A stretch of 64,000 nucleotides of DNA from Wolfiporia cocos (taxonomy: Eukaryota > Basidiomycota > Agaricomycetes > Polyporales > Phaeolaceae). The translations under genes and the position numbers were made by a program. The notes under the pieces are model-generated. The model worked only from the letters and a program-made list of their open reading frames with translations. It made no database searches and was not told the origin of the DNA. Positions 1 through 11,731 of the stretch are shown one piece after another (the stretch's first letter is position 1; each line of letters begins with the position of its first letter). The DNA lies in assembly GCA_029448655.1 (NCBI GenBank), contig JACCLO010000001.1:4030001-4094000 (forward strand), read 5' to 3'.

Positions 1-1879
1 GAAGCTACTGGCGCTTCGTTCCTCGCGCACGATTGGAACCAGGAGTAGAGAACGAGGGATCGTGGCCGAGGATCATTGAGATATGCGGGTAAGTGAGCTC
101 TAGAGGAAAGACGCCATTTCAAGCTCTTTATCGCACGCGGACCGGGTTTACAGCGAATTTGTGCACTGTTCTGAAGACCAATGGGACATCTACAAGCTCG
201 ATCCGGAATATGACTGCCTTGTACGTGCGGCTCCTCATACAACAGTAATATCCCGAAAGATGGAGCCCAGCGCTGCCCCATCCGAAGATTCGCTTGACAT
301 TGAAGATGGTGCCACATCCAAGGCTACACGAGCAAGGTCTAAGCGCGAGCGCACTTCTTCAGGAAACGAGGGAGGTTCCGCAGAGGGCGCTAGGAAGCGA
401 ACGAAGACAATGATCATTATACATGACAGCGATTCTAACGAGTCTCAAGAACCTGTTACGTTAGATGACGATGATGTGGACGCGGTTGAAGAGCTTGTGA
501 AGGACGATGGCGAAGGGAACAACATACCTAAACAGCCATCGCCCGCTCCATCCGGCTTGCCAAGGCAAGCAGCCTATCAACAACGTATTCAGCAGCGCCG
601 TGAACGGGTGGAAGAGATGCGCAGACGCAGAAGAGAGCCGATGGCTCCAAAAGCGCAGGTCGCCTCTTCCTCCCATGATGATACGGACATCGAAATGGCT
701 GATGTCATAATGGGCGAAGATCGCATGAGTCGAGCTCATGTCAGTGACAATGTATCTCCCAACAAACGTGGAGGTGATTGTTGTCAGTTGCCGCTGCCCA
801 GACATTTCTGACGCCCTAGTTTTCAGCATCGACTGCGGAAGAGCTTCAATGGTCTACCACGCCCGCAGGATCGGGTAACGTTCCGGGTGGCAATCAAGGA
901 ACGACTATAGAGGAGCACGTGTACAGGCCCAACAAACGGCTGCGCCCCTGGCCGCCCACTGACGCGACTCCAGAAGAATGGAAGCCACGAACGAGATACC
1001 CGTATGTGAGACGTAAGAAACGAGCCGAGAAGTGGTGGGAAGAGCGCGACCAAAGATACGTGGACGACTTGAACATCGACATTGAGGCGTGGGCGAAAGC
1101 GCACGCTAGCGGTGGTACGTGTGCAGTGTTTTTGTGAGCACTCGCCTGAATTACTACCGCTGCCAGGTTCGAGCGCTCAAACGACCGAAGACGTCTATCC
1201 CAGGGACGGAGAGGCCAACCATCGGGCGGCTATCGAAGAATCGCGGCGAAAGCTTGCCGAACTGGAGCGAGACAGGCCACTTTGGGAAGAGGCTGCGCGA
1301 AGGCGGCAAGCAGAAGAAGAAGCTGCAAGACGTGCGCGTGAGCAAGCAGAACGACGAGCAGAAGCTGAAGAGCAGCGGAAGAGACAGGAGGCTGCGAAAG
1401 CGGAGGAAGAGCGGCGCGCAAGAGCTGCGAAAGAGAAGGCGGCGCGAGAGGAGGTGCAACGTCGCAGGCAAGAGCAGAAACGACGCTGGTCTTCCGGCCT
1501 GTGGACACCGCAGCGTGCTCTGGAGCGGTACAAGCAGCTCTGTGATGAGTTCGACCAGGCCAAGTACACAGAGGCCGATCCCATCACGTTCGATATTGTT
1601 CCTTGGCCAGTCCTCAATTCGCCCGTCATACTCACGGTAGAGAACGTCGACTGGGCCGCCGTGGAGAACTTTTTCCAAACCGTCAGGCGAACCATGCGCG
1701 GCCAGGACTACAAGCTGTTCGTGGAGAAGAGCCACAGGCGGTTCCACCCAGATCGCTGGAGAGCGCGAGGCCTCTTCAGAAGCGTACAGGACGAAGAGAC
1801 GCGTAATTGCCTGGAGGTAGCGGCGAATACTGTAACGCAAGCGATCACACCACTATGGATGGAGGTCAAGAACCTGTGA
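1..1879 (+). CDS. Hypothetical coiled-coil protein with C-terminal HPD motif (5' partial)
   Basis: Unrecognised fungal protein. The frame is open from the first base of the window, so the start lies outside it. Exons: <1-88, 154-773, 827-1114 and 1167-1879; donors GTAAGT, GTGATT and GTACGT; about 568 visible residues. The first third is acidic and serine-rich with basic clusters resembling nuclear localisation signals (KRER, RKRTK). The middle is a long Glu/Arg/Ala/Gln-rich stretch (about 1230-1490) typical of a single-helix coiled coil. The last 120 residues are compact and hydrophobic and contain SHRRFHPDRWRARG, an HPD tripeptide as in J-domain-like helices. The coiled coil plus J-like end recalls NFKBIL1-type nuclear proteins, but that is inference. 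There is no in-frame ATG before the second exon, so the upstream exon is needed. Confidence 0.7.
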
Positions 1880-3266
1880 TATAGAGCGGCATCACCCTCA
1901 TTCTATGCATCGTTCGGCGCATTCGATGTCCATTTGGAAGTGGTCGCTCTACCCAGCCGTCTGCATGACCCAAGTTTACGAGAGGCCTGGCCCTGTAAGT
2001 GGGATTTTCTCATCGGAACGATCTGCGGGAGTATATATAAGTAAGGTCTCATAGCCGCAGTTACACGAGAATGTTCATTCGATCCCAACATTGGCTGAAA
2101 GCTGGACGATGCATTGAACTATGATAGCCGAACGATGCCTCGACGCAGCTGGTATTCGGGGTAGCTTTGTACAGCCCATGCGTAGAACACGCACGATACT
2201 CTCTCGGCGCACCGCTTAGAGGCTACGATGGGTGCGCCGCACCCTGCTCGGAAAGATCTCGCGAAGAGAAAGGCCGATAAGTTCCCTGATCATGATCTGT
2301 GAAAGGCGCGGGCTGCAGGCAGCCACCGTCACATCCAACAGCAGTAGAGGCATTCGGCCATCGGTGCGAACTGGAAGCCGATTGCGCGGTTCGTCTCAAC
2401 CACCAGCAAGGCGCAATGCCCGCGCCTGCCACCAACGTCGTCTCAGACAGCCCGCCAAGGTGAGAGTGTGCCGTGTACTGGATGCGTGCGTACTGTGACG
2501 CTGCCCTCTCCTCCATCATGGAGGCAAGATCGAACGACTTGCCCCGGGCTGTCAATGCGTTCACTGGGCGCTGTCCTCACCAAGATGGACTGTTGGATCG
2601 TCGCCCTGCGGATAACATAACCCTCGCGCGACTATCAGACCAACTGGAGTAAACGTCGTCCCTCAAACGGTCCACGCACACACGGTCATCGGACGCATTC
2701 CTAGTATGTGTGTGGTGTAGCCGCACGCCACTACCGCAGGAAGCGGCACGCCCAAGATCTCGTACGACCTCCCTGCGAGACGCAGCTGCCAATGATCGAT
2801 GCCCTTCGGGGCCCGGACGCAAGGCACTGGGCATGCAGGGACAGCGACAGACTCCGCCACCGGGACGTGTAATGCAGCACCATAACACGCGTAGCGAGCA
2901 CCGAGCAGCACCACGGCTGCCAGACGGTTGCTGGTAGTGCTCGGCGCAGCCCGAACACGCAGAAATGAGGCGATGTATCCGGACGATGATCGGGGCCCCT
3001 ATGCGCCCACATCTAATCCGCTTCGCAAGTCGTCGGCATTGCGGCTGATCGCAGCAGGAATGCCCGGACAGCATACTCTGCGCGCTCGGACTCGGGAAAG
3101 ACTTGGACATCGTCCGCATTGCCGAGCGAGACGATGGGTCAAGTGTCACGTGCTGGGAATCGCCTTCCTTCTTCGGCCTATGATGATGTGGCCCCGCCTC
3201 CAAGACTGCCTGCGCACCATTTCGAGCGCCGCGCCCGAGACTGTGTCACAGGGCGATGAGAAAGCG
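1880..3266. other. Intergenic, no gene recognised
   Basis: Open frames occur on both strands, including a 208-codon one on the minus strand, but they lack splice logic, recognisable motifs and amino-acid composition like the neighbours. A TATATATAAG element at about 2031-2040 is the only promoter-like signal. The last few hundred bases should hold the promoter and 5' UTR of the chitinase gene. Confidence 0.5.
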
Positions 3267-5005
3267 ATGTCGCCCGCATCTCCTTCGTACGAACCCGTGT
3301 CTACGGACGCCGAAACGAGCCCACGTCCTTGGAAACACTCCTGGTTCCGTTCATTCGCCCGAACACTTCTGTTCGCTACCACAGTCTGCTTCGTCGCTCT
3401 TGCTATTTTCGAAGCAGGTCAGTGGACCACTACAGTCAGTACCGCAGACGGTCTTGCACAGCTAGACGCAGCAGTGGACGAAGACGCAGCAGTCGTCTTG
3501 CCTACCACTACCCCCACTGCCACGTCCTCAGACCCAGCCATGGCTACTGGGAAATTGAGCGTTGGCTAGTACGTATCACATTGAATTTCCCAGTGCTGTG
3601 TGAGGCTTAGCCAATCAATTCTGTCAAGTTTCGTGAATTGGTACCTTGAGCCACTGGTTGCTAAAGATTACATCTCATAATACGTATTAAGGGGCATCTA
3701 TGGCAGAAAGTTCCCGCCCTCGTTGATCCCCGTTCAGAACTTGACGTATGTTAGTATCGGCGTTAACCTTGAGAGTCCGCTAAAGCAGCACGCAAGGCAT
3801 ATATTATATGCTTTTGCAAACATTAAAGGGGATACCGGAGAAGTCTTCCTCTCTGACACCTGGGCCGATCAAGAAATCCATTACCCGGGCGACTCTTGGA
3901 ATGACATCGGATACAACCTGTACGGAAACTTCAAGGCAGTCTACAAACTGAAGAAGGCGAACCGTCACCTCAAGGTGCTTCTGTCAATTGGCGGATGGAC
4001 ATACTCTCCGACCTTCCATCCAATTGTCGTGAACCCTGCTCTACGCTCCAAGTTTGTCGCTTCTGCAATTCGCCTGTTAGAAGACAACGGCTTAGACGGC
4101 TTGGACGTGGATTACGAATATCCGCAGACTGACGCTCAGGCCCGTGGTTACGTTGACCTCTTACGAGAGTTACGACAAGGACTTGACGCACACGCCGCAA
4201 GGAAGAGCATCCCTTACAGATATCTTCTAACGGTAGGTATTTGCAAAACGGGTAGCTATCCCAACTCAATCGCTCCCAGATTGCCGCACCGTGTGGACCG
4301 CAGAATTATCAGAAACTGTACGTTCGCGAGATGGACCGGCATTTAGATTTTTGGAACATGATGGCCTATGACTTCTGTGGGTATAGCATGCATTCATTTA
4401 CGAACTACCGCGATTGCTCATATTCGCGTTTAGCCGGTTCATGGGACCAGATTGCGAACCATCAGGCCAACCTAAACGGGGGCCCGATTAGTGCCTCCCA
4501 GTCTGTGAATTGGTACATCGCCCAAGGTATCCCTCGAGCAAAAATCATCCTCGGGCTTCCGCTATACGGGCGTAGCTTCATGAACACCCAGGGACCAGGC
4601 ACGCCCTTCCAGGGTATTGGGCAGGGCAGCTGGGAGCAGGGAGTCTACGACTACCGCGCGCTTCCCCTCCCCAGCTCTCATGTGCTCAGGGACGAGCAAG
4701 CCGGGGCAAGCTGGTCCTACAACTACCAAACGAAGGAGATGGTGAGCTTCGATTCGGAGGAAGTAGGCTGGTGGAAAGGGCGTTGGATTGCTCAGCAGGG
4801 TCTAGGCGGGAGTATGTTTTGGGAGCTGAGTGGGGACAAGGGGCAGGCCAGGGACGGAATGGAAGCGGGCCCGGGTAAGGATCCTCAACCTGGGCGGAGT
4901 CTAGTGGGTGTGGTGAAGGACGCGATGGGCGAGCTTGATAAGAGCCCAAACTGGCTGCGATACGAGGGCAGCAAGTTTGACAACATGCGCAATGGGACGA
5001 TTTAG
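3267..5005 (+). CDS. GH18 chitinase, membrane-anchored
   Basis: Endo-acting chitinase of glycoside hydrolase family 18, hydrolysing beta-1,4-GlcNAc linkages of chitin. Exons: 3267-3568, 3629-3640 (12 nt), 3692-3745, 3797-4232, 4280-4376 and 4434-5005; 490 residues. The catalytic motif DGLDVDYE is at residues 223-230, with Glu230 as proton donor. LLSIGGW, MMAYDFSGSWD and the late WELSGDKG are the other family blocks. Before the barrel, residues 1-100 hold a short cytosolic-looking stretch and one hydrophobic segment (TLLFATTVCFVALAIF), then a Thr/Ser/Pro linker. This is a type II signal-anchor layout rather than a cleaved signal peptide. The start chosen is the ATG nearest the anchor; an in-frame ATG at 3180 would add 29 residues. 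The likely role is cell-wall remodelling at the plasma membrane. No chitin-binding module is present. Confidence 0.9.
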
Positions 5006-6703
5006 CACATTCTCCATACATGACGGTACCGCACTCGTGGGCTTCGACTTGTCGGAACTCTATACATTGCAAACGCTGTAGTCCTACCCGAACTTTATCA
5101 ACAGGTATTCTACCAATCAATTGGAAGCTCTGATAATTATTGCAACCGCTGACCACCAAGAATTCGGCTTTTACTGTACGTTCTCGAAGAGGTTCAGTCT
5201 AAGACTTTGCGGAAAGCTACGAGACATGTACTGTGCCCGCATGTTCATTGACGCCTGCTAAATTTGGACTGATCAGCGTGGTTCGATCGCAACATGGCGG
5301 CGCGCGGGATTCACTCACCCTGAGTTCTGCGGCTCGCTTTCCTCAATTGTCATATCGATAGTGAATATGTGCTAAGGCTGATAGGGCTTCTGCATAATCG
5401 ATAGATAGGAAGCCCCTCAAATGAGTCCGAAGCAGTGTGAGGGCGTCTGAGCTTCTGGTGTGGCACGTATCCCGCTCAGGTCACCAGCCATGGCGCAATG
5501 CCATGTCAGGGTCGAGCATGCACCCTGAGTTCTGAGACTGCTGACAGAGCAGGTGCGCAGCACGGTCTACCTAGCATTGAGGCATGGAATTTGTCTCCCA
5601 TCAACCACGCTTCAACCTACTGCGGTGGTGCTACCACGCCACAGTTTCGCCACAGGTGCATAGTCGGTAGAGGTTATGCACATTCTAGCATCATTGATGT
5701 ATCCAATGCCCTGGCCGAGCCATGGGGCTGAGCTGGTAGCCCGCAGAAAGAATCGTCCGCAGTACTGGCACTGCGGATAGTGCACTAATCTCTAGATATC
5801 AGCAAAGTACCTCAGAAGCGCGACCCGCTACGTCAGCTATCTGGTATTGCAAGCCTGAGCAGCTCAGCACCGGTTTTGCGCCGATGCGGTGCAGCTCTGA
5901 CTCCGCCAGGTGGAACGTGTGTGGCGTCCACGCGAGCGGCGTCTTGCCGACGTCGCTGCGCTGCATGTGTTCAGCGCGTTGTGCAGGCCCACCGACCACT
6001 CGTCCTCGTGAGTTCTCACGTCATGTTCAGGCGCTGGAAGACCCCATGCCTTATGAAACAATGAAACAAGGTTTATGAGCGCCAGGGCGGACTAACAAAC
6101 TTTTAGAGTTATATATCGTGATCGCCCAAGACGTTGTACAATATCACTATGTTGGAGTGTATAGCATCGAACATATCGCCAAGATCAAGCCATCGGCCTC
6201 GCGTTCGACAACGCCGAGTGCGATGACGGTTCGCTCTAAAGCAAGTAGTCTAGACCATGGGGTCTCGAATTTTTGTGGGTCAATTCGGCTATTGTTAACT
6301 GTCTGATATCGTGAAGGCTTCCAGACGAGCGATCACCCCTGCCTTGCTGTGGCCGATGTGCCACCGGTGAACCCCATAAACAGCATCCGATGCGCAGAGA
6401 AACTCTCGGCACACTGATCAGCATGTATGCCACGAGGTTAGTGGACCCTATGTTTGTGGATCCATCTCGATCCCGTAGCGGCGCGGCACGCCGTGACATT
6501 TGTATACAGACCATGAAAAGTCAACAGTCTCCGATAGGTTGGTATTGTACATCCGATACATTCATATACTGAGAGCTAGATGGATGTCAAGATATCGAGT
6601 ACGATGCGGCGGAGGCTGAGTCAATGGTATAATGCAGTCAAAGACCTCGTGGCAAACTTGTGGATGAGGCACTTCGTAGCAGCGCCCCCGCCTTGCGTCC
6701 GAA
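5006..6703. other. Convergent intergenic region, no gene recognised
   Basis: Lies between the 3' ends of the chitinase (+) and the kinase (-). Only short open frames occur, with no recognisable protein motif and no exon chain that can be assembled. It presumably contains the two transcript ends. Confidence 0.5.
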
Positions 6704-9700
6704 TTACATAGAGATCGCGCGGCCCTGTCCGACATCCCGGGGCTCACGCATCGTTGATCGGCCTCTTTGCACGTCGTTTTTACCATAAGTGTCGGGTTCG
6801 GGATCAAACGCCTTGTCTGCTCGCACATAGCTGACGACGCGTGGACTCTTGTGCGTAAATCCGGCGAAGGCTAGTGCCTTGCGCACCTCCAGGATCTCTT
6901 GGCCATGCACCTTGTCACGCAGAAGAGGATCGCGTGTGGCGTCCGCAGCCGCCCCATTTGCCGGGGCAAGAGGCTGTGAGAATTATGTAGTTAATTTGTG
7001 ATACAGTGATCGCAAACACCTCACCTCTGGTGGGATGTCATCGTCAAAGTGGCGTGTGTCCTCGGGGTTACGAAGTTGGGGGCGGTAAGGAGCTTGTTGG
7101 TTGTGTATATTGTCCCAATCAATGCCGCGGAACCATGGATGGGCCTGTGTAGGACGTAAGCGTTGGCAGTGAATCATCGTGAAAGCGAAACACAGGGTGT
7201 ACCTTGATCAGGTTTGCACCATCCACGCTACCCATCACACTACTGGAGGCGATGAACCCGCTGCGCCTGGCCTGGATAATCATGGAGTTGGGCCTGCTAA
7301 CTGAAGATGAGGCTTGAGATCCAAGACGATCTTCAGGCTCGCATAGCAACTGTTCCATCAGATTGACCGCTTCATGAGATACGCGAGGGCGTGAAGGGAA
7401 TCGCAAAGACTGTTTCCAATTCAAAATCTTCTGGCGGGTAACGTGACGCTAATCAAGTCAAAATGTAAGTACACCATTCTATGTAACCGCGTGCGAGTTT
7501 GTGCGCACCGAGTTGCTGACGAAAGGGGGGAAGCTAAGCCAGAAATCACCAATGGTTAGAACTGGGGCGATTGAGGCAGCCTGAGAACAGTCATACCCGT
7601 AAAGACATTCGAACATAATCACGCCCAAGCTCCACCAATCACAGGAATACGTATAGCCATGTCCTCGAATGACTTCCGGTGACACTAAACAAACGTCAGA
7701 CCGAGCGCGCTAGATGTCGAAACTGTAGCGCTCTTACTATATGAATTGGTACCGCAGCTACGGGAGACGCTGTCAGTGTCGTACGCAAACCAGTGCCGGT
7801 AACATGCTTACACCGAGTATGCAAGCTTCATGCAGAAGCCGACAGTCGTGCACGTCAGTTGTCAGTTGGAGCGAAAAGCAAGGTAAGTCCCCGGTACCTT
7901 GCGGCGATTCCGCTCGCGCCATGTGAAGATTCCACTCTGACCGTCGCCCCCACCCATCAGCCGTTCGACTTCCTTGCGATCCAGTCGCCTTGTCCGCATG
8001 CCGTCTGACGAACCGCCACCACGACTGTCCTCGAGATCAATTCCATGCTTGTGCAACAGATGAAGGCGCTGTTGTTCGTAGTCTGCGTGTATGATGACAA
8101 TAAGCGTGGAGGCTATGCAAAGCTTAAGAAACGTTGTGCTGACAGGAGGTATCATGCGCCCAGTGAAGATCCGTGCTGGTGATGCCAACTCATGTCAGTA
8201 CGAGTAACGTGGCAGTTGCTCGCAGAAGGACACGTACGCGAGCCCGAAGTCGCTGAGTTTTATGTGACCCTTCGGGTCAAACAAAAAGTTCTATGATGGA
8301 GATATGAATAATTGTAATGGGCGAATCGCCCTGCTGCCAAGAACTGCTACGATGAATGGATATATGACTTACATCCGGCTTAATGTCTCGATGAATGAAG
8401 CCATGTTTGTGACACGACTCGATCGCCAATACCATCTATGTGGTGCGAATAAGGCTTAGAGACCGAACATTGTACAAGCGAACGGATCAAACCTCGGCGA
8501 TGTAAAATCTGGTGAAATCTTCTTCGAAGACGTCCCTTTCTATCAGCAGATTTAGTAAATCACCGCCGCCCATGTATTCAAGAACCTATCGGATATGAAA
8601 TCAGAATGAAATCGATGACCGACTAATTGAACATCGGCCTGTCACCGACGGGTTGAAACTACCAACCAGATAGAGATGGTTACGGTCTTGGAAGCTGTAA
8701 TACAATCTGACAATCCACTCGGCCGCTCCTGGAGTGCTGACCAACGATGCGGATTTGAGAATGTCACGTTCAGCGCGGACATGTCCTTCTTGACCCTTAC
8801 GTAACATGTCCGTTTTCCGCAGCTGCGAAGTACATTCAGAGAAGTGACGGTTATCGCATCACTTATTTCCGTTGATGGAATAGACTTACTTGCTTCATGG
8901 CAAATAACTGGCCCGTAGAACGTTCCCGGACCAATGATACAACGCCAAATGCACCTTCGGCACAATAGACAGGATCGTACGAGTTAGTTCAGGGTAGACA
9001 GTCTCAAGGGTACTCACCATGCCCAATTGTCTTCAGTTTCACGAACGCGCTGACATCCACTTTTTGCCTGCGCTCTCGCAAGTACTCTGTTTCATTCTGG
9101 CGCCAACGACCTCGGATATACTCTTTCTGAGCTTCGCTTAATTGCATATTCATCATGTCTTTCTCCATCGCGAGCCTCCTTTGTTCTCGAGAAGGTGGAT
9201 GCCGAAGAAGAGCGAAGTACAAATTCTCGAAGTAGATCTTGGCCGACACCGCCTTCTCCAAAGTAGCCAAAGAAGGCGTGATTGGTTTGCGCATAGGAGG
9301 GGGGCTTTCAGGAATGTTGTTCTCTAATGAGTCCTCCTCCGCCTCCGCGTCCTCATGCTCATGTTCAGGGTGAGCGGCCAGGCCGGCGGTCCACCGGAAA
9401 TTGGAGTTTCCTGCTTGTGCGGAAGAAATCGTAGGAGTCACAAGTGATGGTAAGCCTGTGGGAGGAGCATGTGATAAGGAGACATTTTCTTTGGCAGCAG
9501 TTGTAATCGTAGACGAGGTGTTTGAGCTGATACCGTTGACGACGCGAAGAGCGGCGGCGGCGCCATCTTTGGTCTTATTGGTACTACTGATAGAGGGTTT
9601 CAGTGCATTGACTACCTCATTTATGGCTCTAGCTTGATTGCTTTGGCGGATACGATTTTTGATCGGTAGTGCCCAGCGGGGATCTAAAGTTGTCGCTGAG

Positions 9701-10351
9701 CGTACATCCTCATGTAGTAGGTGCAGTGCAGCTGACCTCCTAGCTTTCCTTGACCCTCTGGCCCCCAGCGAGTCAGAAGCGCCTCTGCTTGTTCGACATC
9801 CGAAGCATGCACGAGATGACTATACAGGACGGTATGAACACATTAGTTACTTGACACGGAGCTTCAACATACACGAAGCCAGTGGGCTTTGAGACCATGT
9901 CTTTGCTAATCCTGCGGCCTCTCTTGTTTGTGGTGACGGTGGGAGACGTTCGCTGTGAAACTGCGGCCGTAGGTGTCTTCACAGCAGGGTCCAGATTCTT
10001 CGTAGTGATCTCTTCGTATCTCGGACCAGCAATCGGACCAGGGTCTGGGTTGTCGCGCCAGAATATACGCGAAGGAGACGGCGTTGATGGGACCAAGGAG
10101 AGTAGATCATAGAAGCCTTTATGGAGGATAGTACCACCTCGTAAGGTGGCCGGCGGTTCGTCCACATAGGGGCCCCCGCGTAATGCGAGAGAAGGGTATG
10201 GATACGGAGACTGAAATGGATTACCATACGAATAGATGTCGCCTGGTAGGCCTGCTGGAGAGGGTTCCCGTTGCGCGTTAGGATAGCCCACATATGTCGA
10301 TGGTGGTGGACCAGGAGGCGTTGGTAGCGGCCGGCGCGGCAATGTCGCCAT
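6704..10351 (-). CDS. NDR-family AGC kinase with N-terminal CRIB motif
   Basis: Ser/Thr kinase of the NDR/LATS (Cbk1/Orb6-like) class; 885 residues from 17 exons: 10351-9873, 9819-9737, 9683-9018, 8954-8890, 8822-8667, 8585-8493, 8435-8373, 8290-8238, 8175-8144, 8082-7898, 7825-7812, 7757-7738, 7684-7597, 7533-7509, 7448-7203, 7144-7025 and 6973-6704. The N-terminus is proline-rich and then has [12 protein letters not shown] (about 153-164), which matches the Cdc42/Rac-binding CRIB consensus. Next comes the MOB-binding helix region ([12 protein letters not shown]...SREQRR) directly before the kinase. Kinase marks: IGHGAFG, FAMKQ (lysine), HRDIKPDN, SDFGLA, activation loop LAYSVCGTNSYMSPEV, and hydrophobic motif FAGFTHKSP. 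All catalytic residues are present, so it should be active. Expected role: polarity and morphogenesis with a MOB cofactor. It is a separate subgroup from canonical Cbk1, which has GTPDYIAPE in the loop. Confidence 0.92.
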
Positions 10352-11731
10352 TAAGACAGCTGCAGGGTATCAAATGGCTTGCAGCCACAACCCTTCGCTG
10401 TTATTCAACGGAGGAAGGAGGTCCGATAGGCTCGAGGCCACAGTCCGCTATCGCGACGCGGTGATCCCGGTATGGTAAATCGCGCTGTCACGTGTTACCG
10501 CCTAATTAGAGTTAAGCGTCTTCGTCCCGATCTGTGATGTGGGAGGGGGAGGTGAGTGTATCCCAACTCGCCCGTTCTCTGCTGGCACCTCGACATTGTA
10601 CGATGAGGGAATCCTATTACTCAACGTTGACTGCGGTGGCCTCGTTCGTAACTCCCTGAAGTGGCTCTCAGCACTCAAGGCTTTCATGATCCTCCCGCTG
10701 TGATTGACTTGTAGAAATCGCGTCTTGCAGATCGTGGATCAAACAGTGCAACTCTACTGCTTACGTATTTTGCCTCGACAGAGAATATACACAACGATTG
10801 CCATCAAAACAGCGGAGGTGCCCGATCTGATGCTTGAGCACATTGCCGGTAAAACTCTGTATTCTGGCGAGATAAACAGATCTCAGCATAACAACTTTCT
10901 GCGGCATCTGGATTATTGTCGTTGTATTCCGATCGAATCGACGTCCGATACTGAATTCGACATCTCGCTAAGGCAGGACTTAGAGAGATTCTCATAACAA
11001 CAACTTTAATTTCGGCAATACTTGCGGCAACGGAAGACCATAGACCGATTATGTGACCGTGTCATTGGCATTGCGAGGTTAACGGATCGCCCCGAAGCCG
11101 ACACCCAGTCTTTAGGGCTCGTTCCGGACATGGGAAAATCACAGGTGCGCATGGAGAAACAGCACGGATACACGAGGCGGATGGTGCGGAGCTTCTAGGA
11201 ACCTGCATCGTGTTCAAGCTGTTCCAGCAGAAGGCATCATAAGATGCACCACCGTGCGGACTTCGTAACTTCTTGTTTACTGTGATGTTGAGCCGTTCGT
11301 TTGCTTCGGTTCGGTCCCTGGAACGACCTGCCCGCCTCGTTTGCTTTTTAGGCACTCTCCTCGACCCCGTTTCACAGCCATCTCTCGACTACTCGGCATC
11401 TCTCCTCGCTCTGATACGAACAATCTCGAGGCGAGGCACCAGCCGTCGTGCTATCCGCGAGTTTTTGCCCACAGCCCACAGCCTGCAGCTCTCGCCTCTC
11501 TGCGCGTGTTCGCTCGCCCGTACAACCGGAGCAAGTTGCTGCTGTTGTGTCGGAAAGGCGTGACGTAGCTTTGTCGCTAGGCCTGTCTACCACGTCTGTT
11601 TGCGGATTGCGTGTTTTGCCTGTGTTGACGAAGCCATGCCAAAGGGGCCTGCCTCGGAGTACTTAATCGCGGAGAAATATACACGAATTTCCGACGATTA
11701 TATTCATTCATCCCTCTCGGTTAGAGTGGAG
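10352..11731. other. Divergent intergenic region between kinase and homeobox gene
   Basis: No coding exon recognised. It must hold the promoters of both flanking genes. An in-frame ATG at 11636 could extend the homeobox protein by 32 residues. No clear TATA box was seen for either gene. Confidence 0.5.

Noticed and set aside
2577..3203. 208-codon minus-strand open frame left of the chitinase
   Set aside because: No recognisable motif, odd composition, no splice partners and a large overlap with other equally long random frames.
2928..3266. Longer N-terminus for the chitinase from 2928
   Set aside because: The frame is open, but the added sequence begins at a non-ATG codon and looks like noncoding DNA; the ATG near the membrane segment is the more natural start.
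5278..5300. GGTTCGATC as a possible tRNA T-arm
   Set aside because: No matching acceptor or anticodon arms could be folded around it.
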